Below are positions 7,194-13,517 of a stretch of DNA of 13,517 nucleotides, one piece after another (the first letter of the stretch is position 1; each line of letters starts with the position of its first letter). The notes under the pieces were generated by a model that was not told where the DNA came from, searched no databases, and saw only the letters and a program-made list of their open reading frames with translations. The stretch comes from UBA7672 sp035995285 (GTDB lineage: Bacteria > Pseudomonadota > Alphaproteobacteria > Caulobacterales > Hyphomonadaceae), in assembly GCA_035995285.1 (NCBI GenBank), contig DASYKO010000487.1:1-13517 (forward strand). Reading direction: 5' to 3'. A program made the translations under genes and the position numbers.

Positions 7194-9020
7194 CTAAACC
7201 TTCTGCGCCGCAATCCACGTCCGCACGCGTTTTTCCAGCACCGGCAGCGGCATGCCGCCGCCCCCGATCACCACATCATGGAACGCGCGCAAATCAAACT
7301 TGCCCCCCAGCGCCGCCTTCGCCTCATCGCGCAGCTTCTGGATCGTGATCATCCCGATCTTGTACGTCGTCGCCTGCCCCGGCCACAGCAGGAAGCGCCT
7401 CACCTCGCTCCGCACCGCCGTCTCCGGCCGCGGCGAATTCTCCAGCGCCCACTGCACCGCCTCTTCTTCAGTCCAGCCCTTGGCATGCAGCCCCGTATCC
7501 AGCACGAGCCGCACCGAGCGCCACAGCTCGGAAGAGAGCCGCCCGAAATCATTATAGGGGTCGGTGAAGAACCCCATCGTCTTGCCGAGGTCCTCGGCAT
7601 AAAGCCCCCAGCCCTCGCTGAAGGCTGAGTATCCATACTGCGTCCTGAACAGCGGAATGTCGGTCAGCTCGTTCTGGATCGCGATCTGCATGTGATGGCC
7701 CGGCACGCCCTCGTGATAGCAGAGGCTCTCCAGCGCCCACACCGACACCGCATTCATGTCCGACAGGTGGGCATAGAATATACCCGGCTGCTTCCCATCC
7801 GGAGTGGGACGGAAATAGTGCGCAGCCCCGCCCGGTATCTCGCGGACCGCCTCCACCCGCCGCGCCACCAGCGGCGCTTTCGGGAGTCTCCCGAAATACT
7901 CCGGCAGCTTCACCTTCATCGCCGCGAGATACTGATCCGCCTTCGCAAGATACTGCGCCCGCCCCGCATCCGTGTTCGGCAGGTAGAACTGCTTGTCCGT
8001 CCGCATGAACTCGAAGAACGCCTTGGCGTCGCCCTTGAACCCCGTCGCCACGCGGATCTTGTCCATCTCCCCCTGGATGCGTTTCACCTCGCTCAGGCCG
8101 AGCTCATGAATCTCATCGGCCGTCATGTGCGTGGTGGTGAGCAGCTCCAGCGAGACATTGTACCATTCCTCGCCCTTCGGCAGCGTCAGCGCGCCGACCT
8201 TGCCGGAAGGCGCATTCTTCATGTCCTTCTTCAGCCAAGCGATCAGCCGCTCATAGGCCGGCCCGACGGAGGACTTCAGCGCGCCCCCGACCTTCCCGTC
8301 GGTCCCGAAGTCGCTGCCCGGCTGCATCCGCCCCGCCGCGAGCAGCCGGGTCTCCTTGGCCTGGAAATCCGCCCAGAGCGGAGAGAATCCCGTTCCCTTG
8401 AACGGCGCGCCGGTGATGATGCCCTGCGCCTCGGCGATCGTGCGCTCATATCCGAACTTCGGCGGGCGTATGCCGTCGGCAGCCGCCAGCTTCGCCCGCT
8501 CCGTCAGCTGGTCGATTGCCCGGCCCAGCTCCCAAAGGCGCGCGGCGTACGCATCCAGATCGGTCTCCTGGTCGACATGGTGGAACGACATGATGAAAGT
8601 CGGCAGATCCGTATGCGGCCCGCCATAGCCGAAGATGTAGGGGTAACGCTGCCACTTCGCGGCCAGCTCCGCCCGCTCCAGCTCGATCTCCCAGATGTCC
8701 CACGACGTGCGCGCATCATCCGAAAGCTTCGCCGGATCGAACTGCGCCTTCATGTCGGCGACCGACTGCCTGCGCCATTCCAGCTTCTTCTGCTCGGCCG
8801 CTTCGGAGTAATCGTCGAGCTTGTCGTACTGCTCCTTCCGCCCCAACCGCGTCAGGGACTCAGGCGACATCTCCAGCTCTTCCTCATACTCTGCATTGAG
8901 ATAGGCCGTGAGCTGATCGCTCTCCGCCTTGACGGCAGCCATATCCACTGCAGGCTTGGCCGGAGCGCTGGGTGCGCAGGCGGCGAGCGCAATCACCGCA
9001 ATAGCCATCAGCAGACGCAT
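7194..9020 (-). CDS. DUF885 family lipoprotein, putative zinc metallopeptidase (copy 2)
   Basis: A 608-residue paralogue of copies 1 and 3, colinear with copy 1 almost without gaps. The signal peptide MRLLMAIAVIALAAC has a lipobox with Cys15. The start ATG at 9020 has GGAGGGA (bases 9025-9031 on the opposite strand) at good spacing. Upstream Met codons up to 9500 belong to a frame antiphase to copy 3 and would bury the signal peptide, so they are rejected. Shared motifs are TTTHMTADEIHELG (295-308), YHEGVPGHHMQ (435-445) and SEGWGLYAE (468-476). The likely location is the periplasmic face of a membrane. The linker after the signal is Ala/Pro-rich. It differs from copy 1 most in residues 205-285, so specificity may have diverged there. 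The catalytic role is inferred from the motif only. Confidence 0.9.
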   Translation of the reverse strand: MRLLMAIAVIALAACAPSAPAKPAVDMAAVKAESDQLTAYLNAEYEEELEMSPESLTRLGRKEQYDKLDDYSEAAEQKKLEWRRQSVADMKAQFDPAKLSDDARTSWDIWEIELERAELAAKWQRYPYIFGYGGPHTDLPTFIMSFHHVDQETDLDAYAARLWELGRAIDQLTERAKLAAADGIRPPKFGYERTIAEAQGIITGAPFKGTGFSPLWADFQAKETRLLAAGRMQPGSDFGTDGKVGGALKSSVGPAYERLIAWLKKDMKNAPSGKVGALTLPKGEEWYNVSLELLTTTHMTADEIHELGLSEVKRIQGEMDKIRVATGFKGDAKAFFEFMRTDKQFYLPNTDAGRAQYLAKADQYLAAMKVKLPEYFGRLPKAPLVARRVEAVREIPGGAAHYFRPTPDGKQPGIFYAHLSDMNAVSVWALESLCYHEGVPGHHMQIAIQNELTDIPLFRTQYGYSAFSEGWGLYAEDLGKTMGFFTDPYNDFGRLSSELWRSVRLVLDTGLHAKGWTEEEAVQWALENSPRPETAVRSEVRRFLLWPGQATTYKIGMITIQKLRDEAKAALGGKFDLRAFHDVVIGGGGMPLPVLEKRVRTWIAAQKV

Positions 9021-9044
9021 ATTATCCCTCCCCGTCATCGGCGC

Positions 9045-9194
9045 ACTCTTCCCCCGCTTGCGGGGGAAGTGGATCGCGGACGAAGTCCGCGAGACGTTGG
9101 GGGCGAGTCCCAAGGGGATTCCCTCAACGAGACCCCTCGCCGCCCGCCCCCATCCCGGCTTCGCCGTACTTCCCCCGCTACGCGGGGGAAGAGT
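9045..9194. repeat. Palindromic element of about 150 bp with 13-bp terminal inverted repeats
   Basis: ACTCTTCCCCCGC (9045-9057) and GCGGGGGAAGAGT (9182-9194) are perfect inverted ends. Each end also forms its own hairpin: CTTCCCCCG (9048-9056) with CGGGGGAAG (9061-9069), and CTTCCCCCGC (9169-9178) with GCGGGGGAAG (9182-9191). A third perfect hairpin lies inside: TCGCGGAC (9074-9081), loop GAA, GTCCGCGA (9085-9092). The element starts three bases after the stop of DUF885 copy 3 and ends before the SD of copy 2. Size and symmetric ends are like a MITE or dispersed repeat; no clear target duplication is visible. Confidence 0.85.
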
Positions 9195-9196
9195 TC

Positions 9197-11047
9197 CTAG
9201 CTCTTCGCCGGCGCCGCCGCGCCCTTCTCGGCCTCGATCCACCGCCGCACCTTCGCCTCCAGCACCGGCAGGGGCAGAGCCCCACCACCGAGCACGGTGT
9301 CGTGGAATTTGCGTATGTCGAACTTGTCGCCCAGCGCCGTCTTGGCTTCCGCACGCAGCTTCTGGATCGTGATCATGCCGATCTTGTAGCTGGTCGCCTG
9401 GCCCGGCCCGAGGATGTAGCGCTCGATCTCGGACTTGATCGCCGTCTCCGGCTGCGCCGAGTTGGCCTTGAAATAGTCCTCGGCCTGTTGCTGCGTCCAC
9501 CCTTTCGAATGGATGCCGGTGTCGACAACAAGCCGGATCGCACGCCAGATCTCGCCCGAGAGCCGGCCGAAATCGTTATAGGGATCGCTATCGAACCCCA
9601 TCTCCTTGGCCAGCGCTTCCGAATAAAGCCCCCAGCCTTCCGAGAATGCCGAATAGCCGTTCTGCGTCCTGAATTTCGGAATGCCCGTCAGCTCCTGCGC
9701 GATGGAGATCTGCATGTGGTGGCCCGGAATGCCCTCGTGATAGGCGATGTTCTCGAGCTGGTAGGTCGGCATCGCATTCATGTCGCTGAGGTGGGCGTAG
9801 AAGATGCCCGGCCGCGAACCATCCGGCGTGCCCGACATGTAATGCTGCGCCGCGCCCGGCTGCTCCCGGAACGGCTCAACCCTTTTGACGATCAGGTCCG
9901 CCTTCGGAAGGATGCCGAAATATTCCGGCAGCTTCGTCTTCATGGTGGAGAGATAGCCGTCCGCCAGCTTGATATATTCCGCCGCACCCGCGTCATTGTT
10001 GGGCAGCAGGAACTTCTTGTTGGTGCGCATGAAGACGAAGAACTCTTCCAGCGTACCCTTGAAGCCCGTCGCCTCCTTCACCTTCTCCATCTCGCCTCGG
10101 ATACGCGCGACTTCCGACTTGCCCAGCTCGTGGATCTCATCCGCCGTCATGTGCGTCGTGGTCGAAAGATAGAGCGCGTCATTGTAGAAATCCGGCGCGC
10201 CCGGAAGCGCCATGGCCCCCTGCTTGTCCGGCTTCTGCGCGTTGGGCTTGTCCTCGGTGATGAACGCCGCGACCCGGTCGTAGGCCGGCTTCATCTGCGT
10301 CGTCATCGTATCCGAAAGCTGCTTCTCGAAGCTCGCGCTGTCTTCCTTGGTGATCTTTCCGGCTTCGGCCAGCTTGGCGATCTTCGTCTTGCCGTCCGCG
10401 AACAGCGCTGAATCCTTGCCCTTGGTGAAGGGCGCGCCGTCGGTCATCCGTTTGATCTCGCCCAGCGACTGGTCATAGGTGAAGCCCGGCATGTGCACGC
10501 CATCCGCCTGCGCCGCCTTGGCGCGCACAAGCAGCTGGTCCATCGCCTCATCGATCAGCCCGACACGGGCGATATAGGCTTCCATGTCCATCGGCTCGTC
10601 GACGCGGTGTTGGTTGATCAGGAAGTTGGGAATGCCGGTTGTGGCGTTCCCACGAGAAAAGACATACCGGTTGCGCCGCCACTTCGAGCCGACCACGCCA
10701 CGATTATAGTTCTCTTCCCACACCTCGTAGGAAAGCTTGGCGTCCTCGCTCAGCGTCTCCGGCTTGAACTTGGTCTTCATCTCGTCGACCGAAGCCTTGT
10801 ACCAGGCCAACTCCTTGTCGGCCGCCGCTTCCGAGCGGTCGTCCAGCAGCCCATACTGATCCTTGCGGCCCTGGCTGGTGAGCTCCTCCGGGCTGAACTG
10901 CAGCTGCTCTTCGTATTCCGTATCGAGGAAAGCCGTGAGGTCCGCCGAGTTCTTCGCAATGTCCGCCGCCGTCGGCCCGACCGGCTTGGCCGGAGAACAA
11001 GCAACCAGCACCGCAAGCGCAACACTCGCGCCAAAAATCGCCCTCAT
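9197..11047 (-). CDS. DUF885 family lipoprotein, putative zinc metallopeptidase (copy 3, first in the row)
   Basis: A 616-residue DUF885 protein. The start at 11047 has GAGGATGAG directly upstream and gives the signal MRAIFGASVALAVLVAC with lipobox L14-V-A-C17; an earlier in-frame Met at 11161 adds a polar leader and is rejected. Conserved motifs match the other copies: TTTHMTADEIHELG (296-309), YHEGIPGHHMQ (436-446; His437, Glu438, His443, His444) and SEGWGLYSE (469-477). The C-terminus carries an extra Ala/Pro/Lys tail (609-616). It is the first gene of the minus-strand tandem row and diverges from the SDR gene, so the promoter of the row probably lies in 11048-11184. The copies could be co-transcribed with attenuation at the repeats between them, or each have a promoter; the sequence does not decide. 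Enzyme activity is inferred. Confidence 0.9.
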   Translation of the reverse strand: MRAIFGASVALAVLVACSPAKPVGPTAADIAKNSADLTAFLDTEYEEQLQFSPEELTSQGRKDQYGLLDDRSEAAADKELAWYKASVDEMKTKFKPETLSEDAKLSYEVWEENYNRGVVGSKWRRNRYVFSRGNATTGIPNFLINQHRVDEPMDMEAYIARVGLIDEAMDQLLVRAKAAQADGVHMPGFTYDQSLGEIKRMTDGAPFTKGKDSALFADGKTKIAKLAEAGKITKEDSASFEKQLSDTMTTQMKPAYDRVAAFITEDKPNAQKPDKQGAMALPGAPDFYNDALYLSTTTHMTADEIHELGKSEVARIRGEMEKVKEATGFKGTLEEFFVFMRTNKKFLLPNNDAGAAEYIKLADGYLSTMKTKLPEYFGILPKADLIVKRVEPFREQPGAAQHYMSGTPDGSRPGIFYAHLSDMNAMPTYQLENIAYHEGIPGHHMQISIAQELTGIPKFRTQNGYSAFSEGWGLYSEALAKEMGFDSDPYNDFGRLSGEIWRAIRLVVDTGIHSKGWTQQQAEDYFKANSAQPETAIKSEIERYILGPGQATSYKIGMITIQKLRAEAKTALGDKFDIRKFHDTVLGGGALPLPVLEAKVRRWIEAEKGAAAPAKS

Positions 11048-11184
11048 CTCATCCTCACTATGGAAAATGTTCCTCGACCGGCGACCGATATAGACCGCCC
11101 ATGCCCCCAAACGCCAGTGGCCTTCCCGTAAGCCTTGGCCCGGCCTAGAGGTGTCACGCACAAGATTTTGAGAGGAATTCGCTC
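11048..11184. promoter_or_regulatory. Divergent intergenic region between DUF885 copy 3 and the SDR gene
   Basis: This 137-base region must supply the 5' signals for two diverging genes. I see SDs at both ends (GAGGATGAG on the minus strand, AGAGGA at 11171-11176 on the plus strand) but no convincing -35/-10 pair and no clear operator palindrome. Promoter function is inferred from gene layout alone. Confidence 0.45.
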
Positions 11185-11970
11185 ATGTCCCGCTTCGCCG
11201 GAAAATCCGTCATCGTCACCGGCGCCGCCTCCGGCATCGGCCGCGCCTCCGCAAAACTCTTCGCCGCGGAAGGCGCCTCCGTCATCGCCGCCGACAAGTC
11301 CTCAGCCGTCGCCGAGACCGTCGCCGCCATCAAAGCCGCCGGCGGCAAGGCCATCTCGATGGAAATGGACGCCGGCAATTCCGGCGACGTCACCGAACTC
11401 ATCAACCTCGCCCTCAAGACCAATGGCAGGATCGACGTCATCTACGCCAACGCAGGCATCTCCGGCGGCACGCCCAGCCTGTTCGAGCAGACCGAAGAAC
11501 AGTGGCACAACATCCTGCAGGTCAACCTCATCGGCCCGATGCTCGCCATCCAACTCGGCGCCCCGCACATGATCAAGCAGGGCAAAGGCGCCATCGTCTG
11601 CACCGCCAGCGTCGCCGGCATCCGCAATGGAGCGGGCAGCCCCGCCTACTCCGCCTCGAAAGCCGGCGTTATCTCGCTCGTCTCCCTCGCCGCCAACCAG
11701 CTCGCCGGCACCGGCGTGCGTGTGAACGGCGTCGCCCCCGGCCTCATCGAAACCGGCATGACCAAGCCGATCTTCGACCGCGCCCGCGAGAAAGGCACCG
11801 ACGACAAGATCGGCCAGCTCAACGCCCTGCGCCGCGCCGGCCAGCCCGAAGAGATCGCCAAAGCCGCCCTCTTCCTCGCCAGCGACGAAGCCAGCTACAT
11901 CAACGGCCACGTCCTGCCCGTAGACGGCGGCCTCTCGTCGTCCCTGCCGATCGTCCCGCCCAAACGCTAA
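11185..11970 (+). CDS. SDR family NAD(P)-dependent oxidoreductase
   Basis: A 261-residue classical short-chain dehydrogenase. It shows the cofactor motif TGAASGIG (12-19), an acidic Asp37 at the end of strand 2 that favours NAD over NADP, NAG (89-91), structural Asn114, and the catalytic set Ser142, Tyr155 and Lys159 (YSASK). The PG motif (185-186) and a C-terminal VDGGLSSS (247-254) complete a FabG-like fold. It would oxidise or reduce a hydroxyl or keto group in the cytoplasm; with an acyl-CoA dehydrogenase and crotonase in the window a 3-hydroxyacyl or alcohol substrate is conceivable but unproven. The start has AGAGGA about nine bases upstream. It stands alone on the plus strand, diverging from the DUF885 row and converging with the lipoprotein gene 11 bases beyond its stop, with no obvious terminator between them. 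Confidence 0.93.
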   Translation: MSRFAGKSVIVTGAASGIGRASAKLFAAEGASVIAADKSSAVAETVAAIKAAGGKAISMEMDAGNSGDVTELINLALKTNGRIDVIYANAGISGGTPSLFEQTEEQWHNILQVNLIGPMLAIQLGAPHMIKQGKGAIVCTASVAGIRNGAGSPAYSASKAGVISLVSLAANQLAGTGVRVNGVAPGLIETGMTKPIFDRAREKGTDDKIGQLNALRRAGQPEEIAKAALFLASDEASYINGHVLPVDGGLSSSLPIVPPKR

Positions 11971-11981
11971 GGAGTTGGGCG

Positions 11982-12404
11982 CTAGCTGCAGCTCTTTGTC
12001 GGCGCCATCGGCAAGCCGCCCACAGTCACCTCGTCGGCCACCATCGCGCCGACCTCGTCCGAATACGCGTAGGCCCGCACGATGAAGCTCTCGCTCACGC
12101 GCACCAGCAGGTCGCGAGCGCCCGAGGCATGCGCCGCTTCCTGATGCCGGACCCACGCCGGATCGCCGACCGCAATCGCCGGATAGCGGTAAACACACGG
12201 CCCCGCGATCAGCCACCAGTCATGATCCGGAAACCCGTGCACCTCCTGCGCGCCCGGCTGGTTGGCCAGTTCGATCTTCGCCACGTCGCGGATGCCGCCA
12301 CGCAGCGCCTGTCCCGTTTCGTTGATCACGTAAATCTTCGGCGCTGACGCGCAGCCCGCGGCCACGCAAGCCACCAGCACCAGTGCCGCAAACTTCAGAG
12401 TCAT
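11982..12404 (-). CDS. Small predicted lipoprotein of unknown family (paralogue of the next gene)
   Basis: A 140-residue protein with signal MTLKFAALVLVACVAAGC and lipobox A15-A-G-C18, so probably lipid-anchored. I do not recognise the family. The start at 12404 was chosen because GAGG lies seven bases upstream and the n-region/hydrophobic core order is correct; in-frame Met codons at 12419 and 12500 would place extra polar residues before the signal. Residues 55-139 match the neighbouring gene at 44 of 85 positions by my count, including FP.xDW, AGxCxYRYPAI, FIVRAY and VGGLPM. Cys70 and Cys139 are conserved in both and may form a disulfide. The YVINETGQ motif after the signal suggests a small beta-rich domain. 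Its role is unknown. Confidence 0.82.
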   Translation of the reverse strand: MTLKFAALVLVACVAAGCASAPKIYVINETGQALRGGIRDVAKIELANQPGAQEVHGFPDHDWWLIAGPCVYRYPAIAVGDPAWVRHQEAAHASGARDLLVRVSESFIVRAYAYSDEVGAMVADEVTVGGLPMAPTKSCS

Positions 12405-12446
12405 TCCTACGCCTCGCATCTCGCGAGCGCTGGATGCCCCAGAGCT

Positions 12447-12467
12447 GTGACAACCGTGTAGTGACAA
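12447..12467. promoter_or_regulatory. Direct repeat GTGACAA upstream of the 140-residue lipoprotein gene
   Basis: GTGACAA occurs at 12447-12453 and 12461-12467, starts 14 bases apart; on the minus strand it reads TTGTCAC twice. It lies 43-63 bases upstream of the start at 12404. One copy resembles a -35 hexamer (TTGTCA), and paired heptads can be a regulator site. No good -10 is visible, so this is weak. Confidence 0.25.
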
Positions 12468-12512
12468 ATGTTCGCGCCACCCATGCTGAGCGCTGCTCAC
12501 ACGGCAAACGCC

Positions 12513-12953
12513 TTATTGCCGGGCGTCGCCTGCACACGTTTTCACCGGCGTCATCGGCAGTCCGCCGACGCGCAGCTCCTGGCTCACCATGGCGTCGGAC
12601 CGCGCATTGTACGTGTACGCCCGCACGATGAAGTCCTTAGTGATCCGCATCAGCAGGTCCGGCGTCCCCGCCACCCGCGCCGTGTTGGCGTAGTCCAGCC
12701 AGTAAGGATCGCTCGTGTTGATCGCCGGATAGCGGTAGAGGCAACTCCCCGCCTTCAGCGTCCAGTCATACTCCGGAAACGCGCGCACCGTCTGCGTCTC
12801 GGGCCGATCCAGCAGGCGAAAGCGCGTGTTGGTCCCGAACACTGCGTCCAGCTGCTGCCCCGTATCATTGATCACGAACAGCGCCGGCGCCGAGGCGCAG
12901 GCTGTCAGCAGGCTCAACGTCATCGCCACGATAAAAGGAAGTCCTGACCGCAA
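12513..12953 (-). CDS. Small predicted lipoprotein of unknown family (paralogue, TTG start)
   Basis: A 146-residue paralogue of the gene at 11982-12404. The start is TTG at 12953: GGGAG (12961-12965 on the opposite strand) lies seven bases upstream, and this start gives an n-region with Arg2, a hydrophobic core and lipobox L16-T-A-C19. The internal ATG at 12923 would remove the n-region and most of the signal. After the signal come SAPALFVINDTGQ, then the shared core: FPEYDW (59-64), AGSCLYRYPAI (68-78), DLLMR (99-103), FIVRAYTY (108-115), VGGLPM (129-134) and Cys140. Cys71 and Cys140 match the other copy. The end is 109 bases from the start of the next copy, so the two may share a transcript in the order this gene first. 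Function unknown; an envelope role is inferred. Confidence 0.83.
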   Translation of the reverse strand: MRSGLPFIVAMTLSLLTACASAPALFVINDTGQQLDAVFGTNTRFRLLDRPETQTVRAFPEYDWTLKAGSCLYRYPAINTSDPYWLDYANTARVAGTPDLLMRITKDFIVRAYTYNARSDAMVSQELRVGGLPMTPVKTCAGDARQ

Positions 12954-13032
12954 ACCAAGTCTCCCGACCGGCAGCGCCTTCCCACCAGCCTCAATGGTTC
13001 ATACCTCTTGTGGCGAAACAAGGGAGACCTCG

Positions 13033-13392
13033 ATGCCCACCCCGGAAAGAGTTCGTGAGTTCATCGCCCGCGTCGAGGCAAAGGATCACCTAGCGGCAAT
13101 CGAGGATTTCTATCACTTGGACGCCTCGATGCAGGAAAACATGGGCGAAAAGCGCATCGGCATGGCGGCGCTACTTGCTGGAGAGCAGGCAGCCCTCAAG
13201 CGCATGGGCGGCGCGCCGACAAGCCGCTGCCTTCGTTTCGCAATCAACGGCGACACGGTATTCATCAACTGGGCCTTCGAAATGGGCAGCGGCGAGAAGA
13301 TGCGCGTCCTCGACGAAATCGCCGTCCAGACCTGGCGCGGCGACCGCATCGCCGAAGAGCGATTCTATTATGATCCGGCGACGATGCGCTGA
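13033..13392 (+). CDS. SnoaL-like / NTF2-superfamily small protein
   Basis: A 119-residue protein with the pattern of the SnoaL/NTF2 alpha+beta cone fold: N-terminal helix VREFIARVEAKDHLAAIEDFY (7-27), then helix GMAALLAGEQAALKRMG (43-59), then four strands RCLRFAING, TVFINWAFEM, KMRVLDEIAVQTWRGDRI and ERFYYDP, with the typical ending WRGDRIAEERFYYDP (102-116). Members act as small isomerases, hydratases or binding domains; the function here cannot be assigned. The start ATG at 13033 has GGGAG at good spacing. An in-frame Met at 12826 lies inside the opposite-strand lipoprotein gene and is rejected. It diverges from that gene, with 79 bases between starts. The stop TGA is followed after two bases by the heptamer repeat. 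Confidence 0.82.
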   Translation: MPTPERVREFIARVEAKDHLAAIEDFYHLDASMQENMGEKRIGMAALLAGEQAALKRMGGAPTSRCLRFAINGDTVFINWAFEMGSGEKMRVLDEIAVQTWRGDRIAEERFYYDPATMR

Positions 13393-13394
13393 GG

Positions 13395-13422
13395 CAATCG
13401 GCAGTAGGCAATAGGCAGTCGG
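13395..13422. repeat. Four degenerate heptads, inverted relative to the main array
   Basis: Four consecutive units of the form CARTNGG (CAATCGG, CAGTAGG, CAATAGG, CAGTCGG) occupy 13395-13422. The second is the exact reverse complement of CCTACTG, the unit of the following array. A 12-base spacer (13423-13434) separates the two sets, so a long stem-loop is possible. Confidence 0.85.
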
Positions 13423-13434
13423 GAACGCACCCAA

Positions 13435-13517
<83 letters not shown>

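Noticed and set aside
7692..9200. 502-codon open frame on the plus strand opposite DUF885 copy 2
   Set aside because: Arg/Leu/His-rich composition typical of antisense frames in GC-rich DNA, no domain motif, and it lies against a well supported gene.
9021..9500. Long N-terminal extension of DUF885 copy 2 or a fusion with copy 3
   Set aside because: The extension runs through the palindromic element and overlaps copy 3 in another frame; a good SD and lipoprotein signal begin at 9020.

Overview
The window is high-GC DNA (mostly about 65% by eye, with strong preference for C or G at third codon positions). It carries FAD-dependent acyl-CoA dehydrogenase, enoyl-CoA hydratase-fold, SDR and amidohydrolase genes next to predicted lipoproteins. 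This suits an aerobic alphaproteobacterium, perhaps of the Caulobacterales/Hyphomonadales type, but no marker gene is present, so the placement is inference. I saw no rRNA, tRNA, CRISPR array, transposase or phage gene, and no stretch above 300 bases lacks a gene.

Layout. 1-2100 (+): the 3' part of an esterase of alpha/beta-hydrolase fold, followed after 8 bases by a TIM-barrel amidohydrolase; these look co-transcribed. 2116/2194-2958 (+): an isolated trypsin-like serine protease with lower GC than its neighbours and an unclear, possibly CTG, start. 3056-5098 (+): an acyl-CoA dehydrogenase and an enoyl-CoA hydratase/isomerase-fold protein, a plausible acyl-CoA catabolic pair. 5255-11047 (-): three tandem DUF885 lipoproteins of nearly equal length, each with a lipobox and an HEGxPGHH motif. 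11185-11970 (+): an SDR dehydrogenase divergent from the DUF885 cluster. 11982-12953 (-): two small paralogous lipoproteins of a family I do not recognise. 13033-13392 (+): a small SnoaL/NTF2-like protein. 13395-13517: a heptanucleotide repeat array that runs off the end of the window.

The most notable non-coding pattern is that four consecutive gaps between genes (4223-4315, 5099-5254, 7094-7193, 9021-9196) are almost filled by palindromic elements with different sequences: a 31-bp REP-type inverted doublet, a nested long inverted repeat between converging genes, a 20-bp inverted repeat, and a roughly 150-bp element with 13-bp terminal inverted repeats. They begin or end within a few bases of stop codons and ribosome binding sites, so they probably influence termination or mRNA stability, and they are likely dispersed repeats in this genome.

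The genes suggest a catabolic and envelope role: hydrolysis of esters or lactones in the cytoplasm or exported, acyl-CoA oxidation, and surface- or periplasm-anchored putative metallopeptidases. I found no clear multi-gene defence or novel effector system. The best leads are the hydratase-fold protein that lacks both catalytic glutamates, the triplicated DUF885 lipoproteins, the unknown lipoprotein pair, the two-sided heptamer array and the unusual start of the orphan protease.
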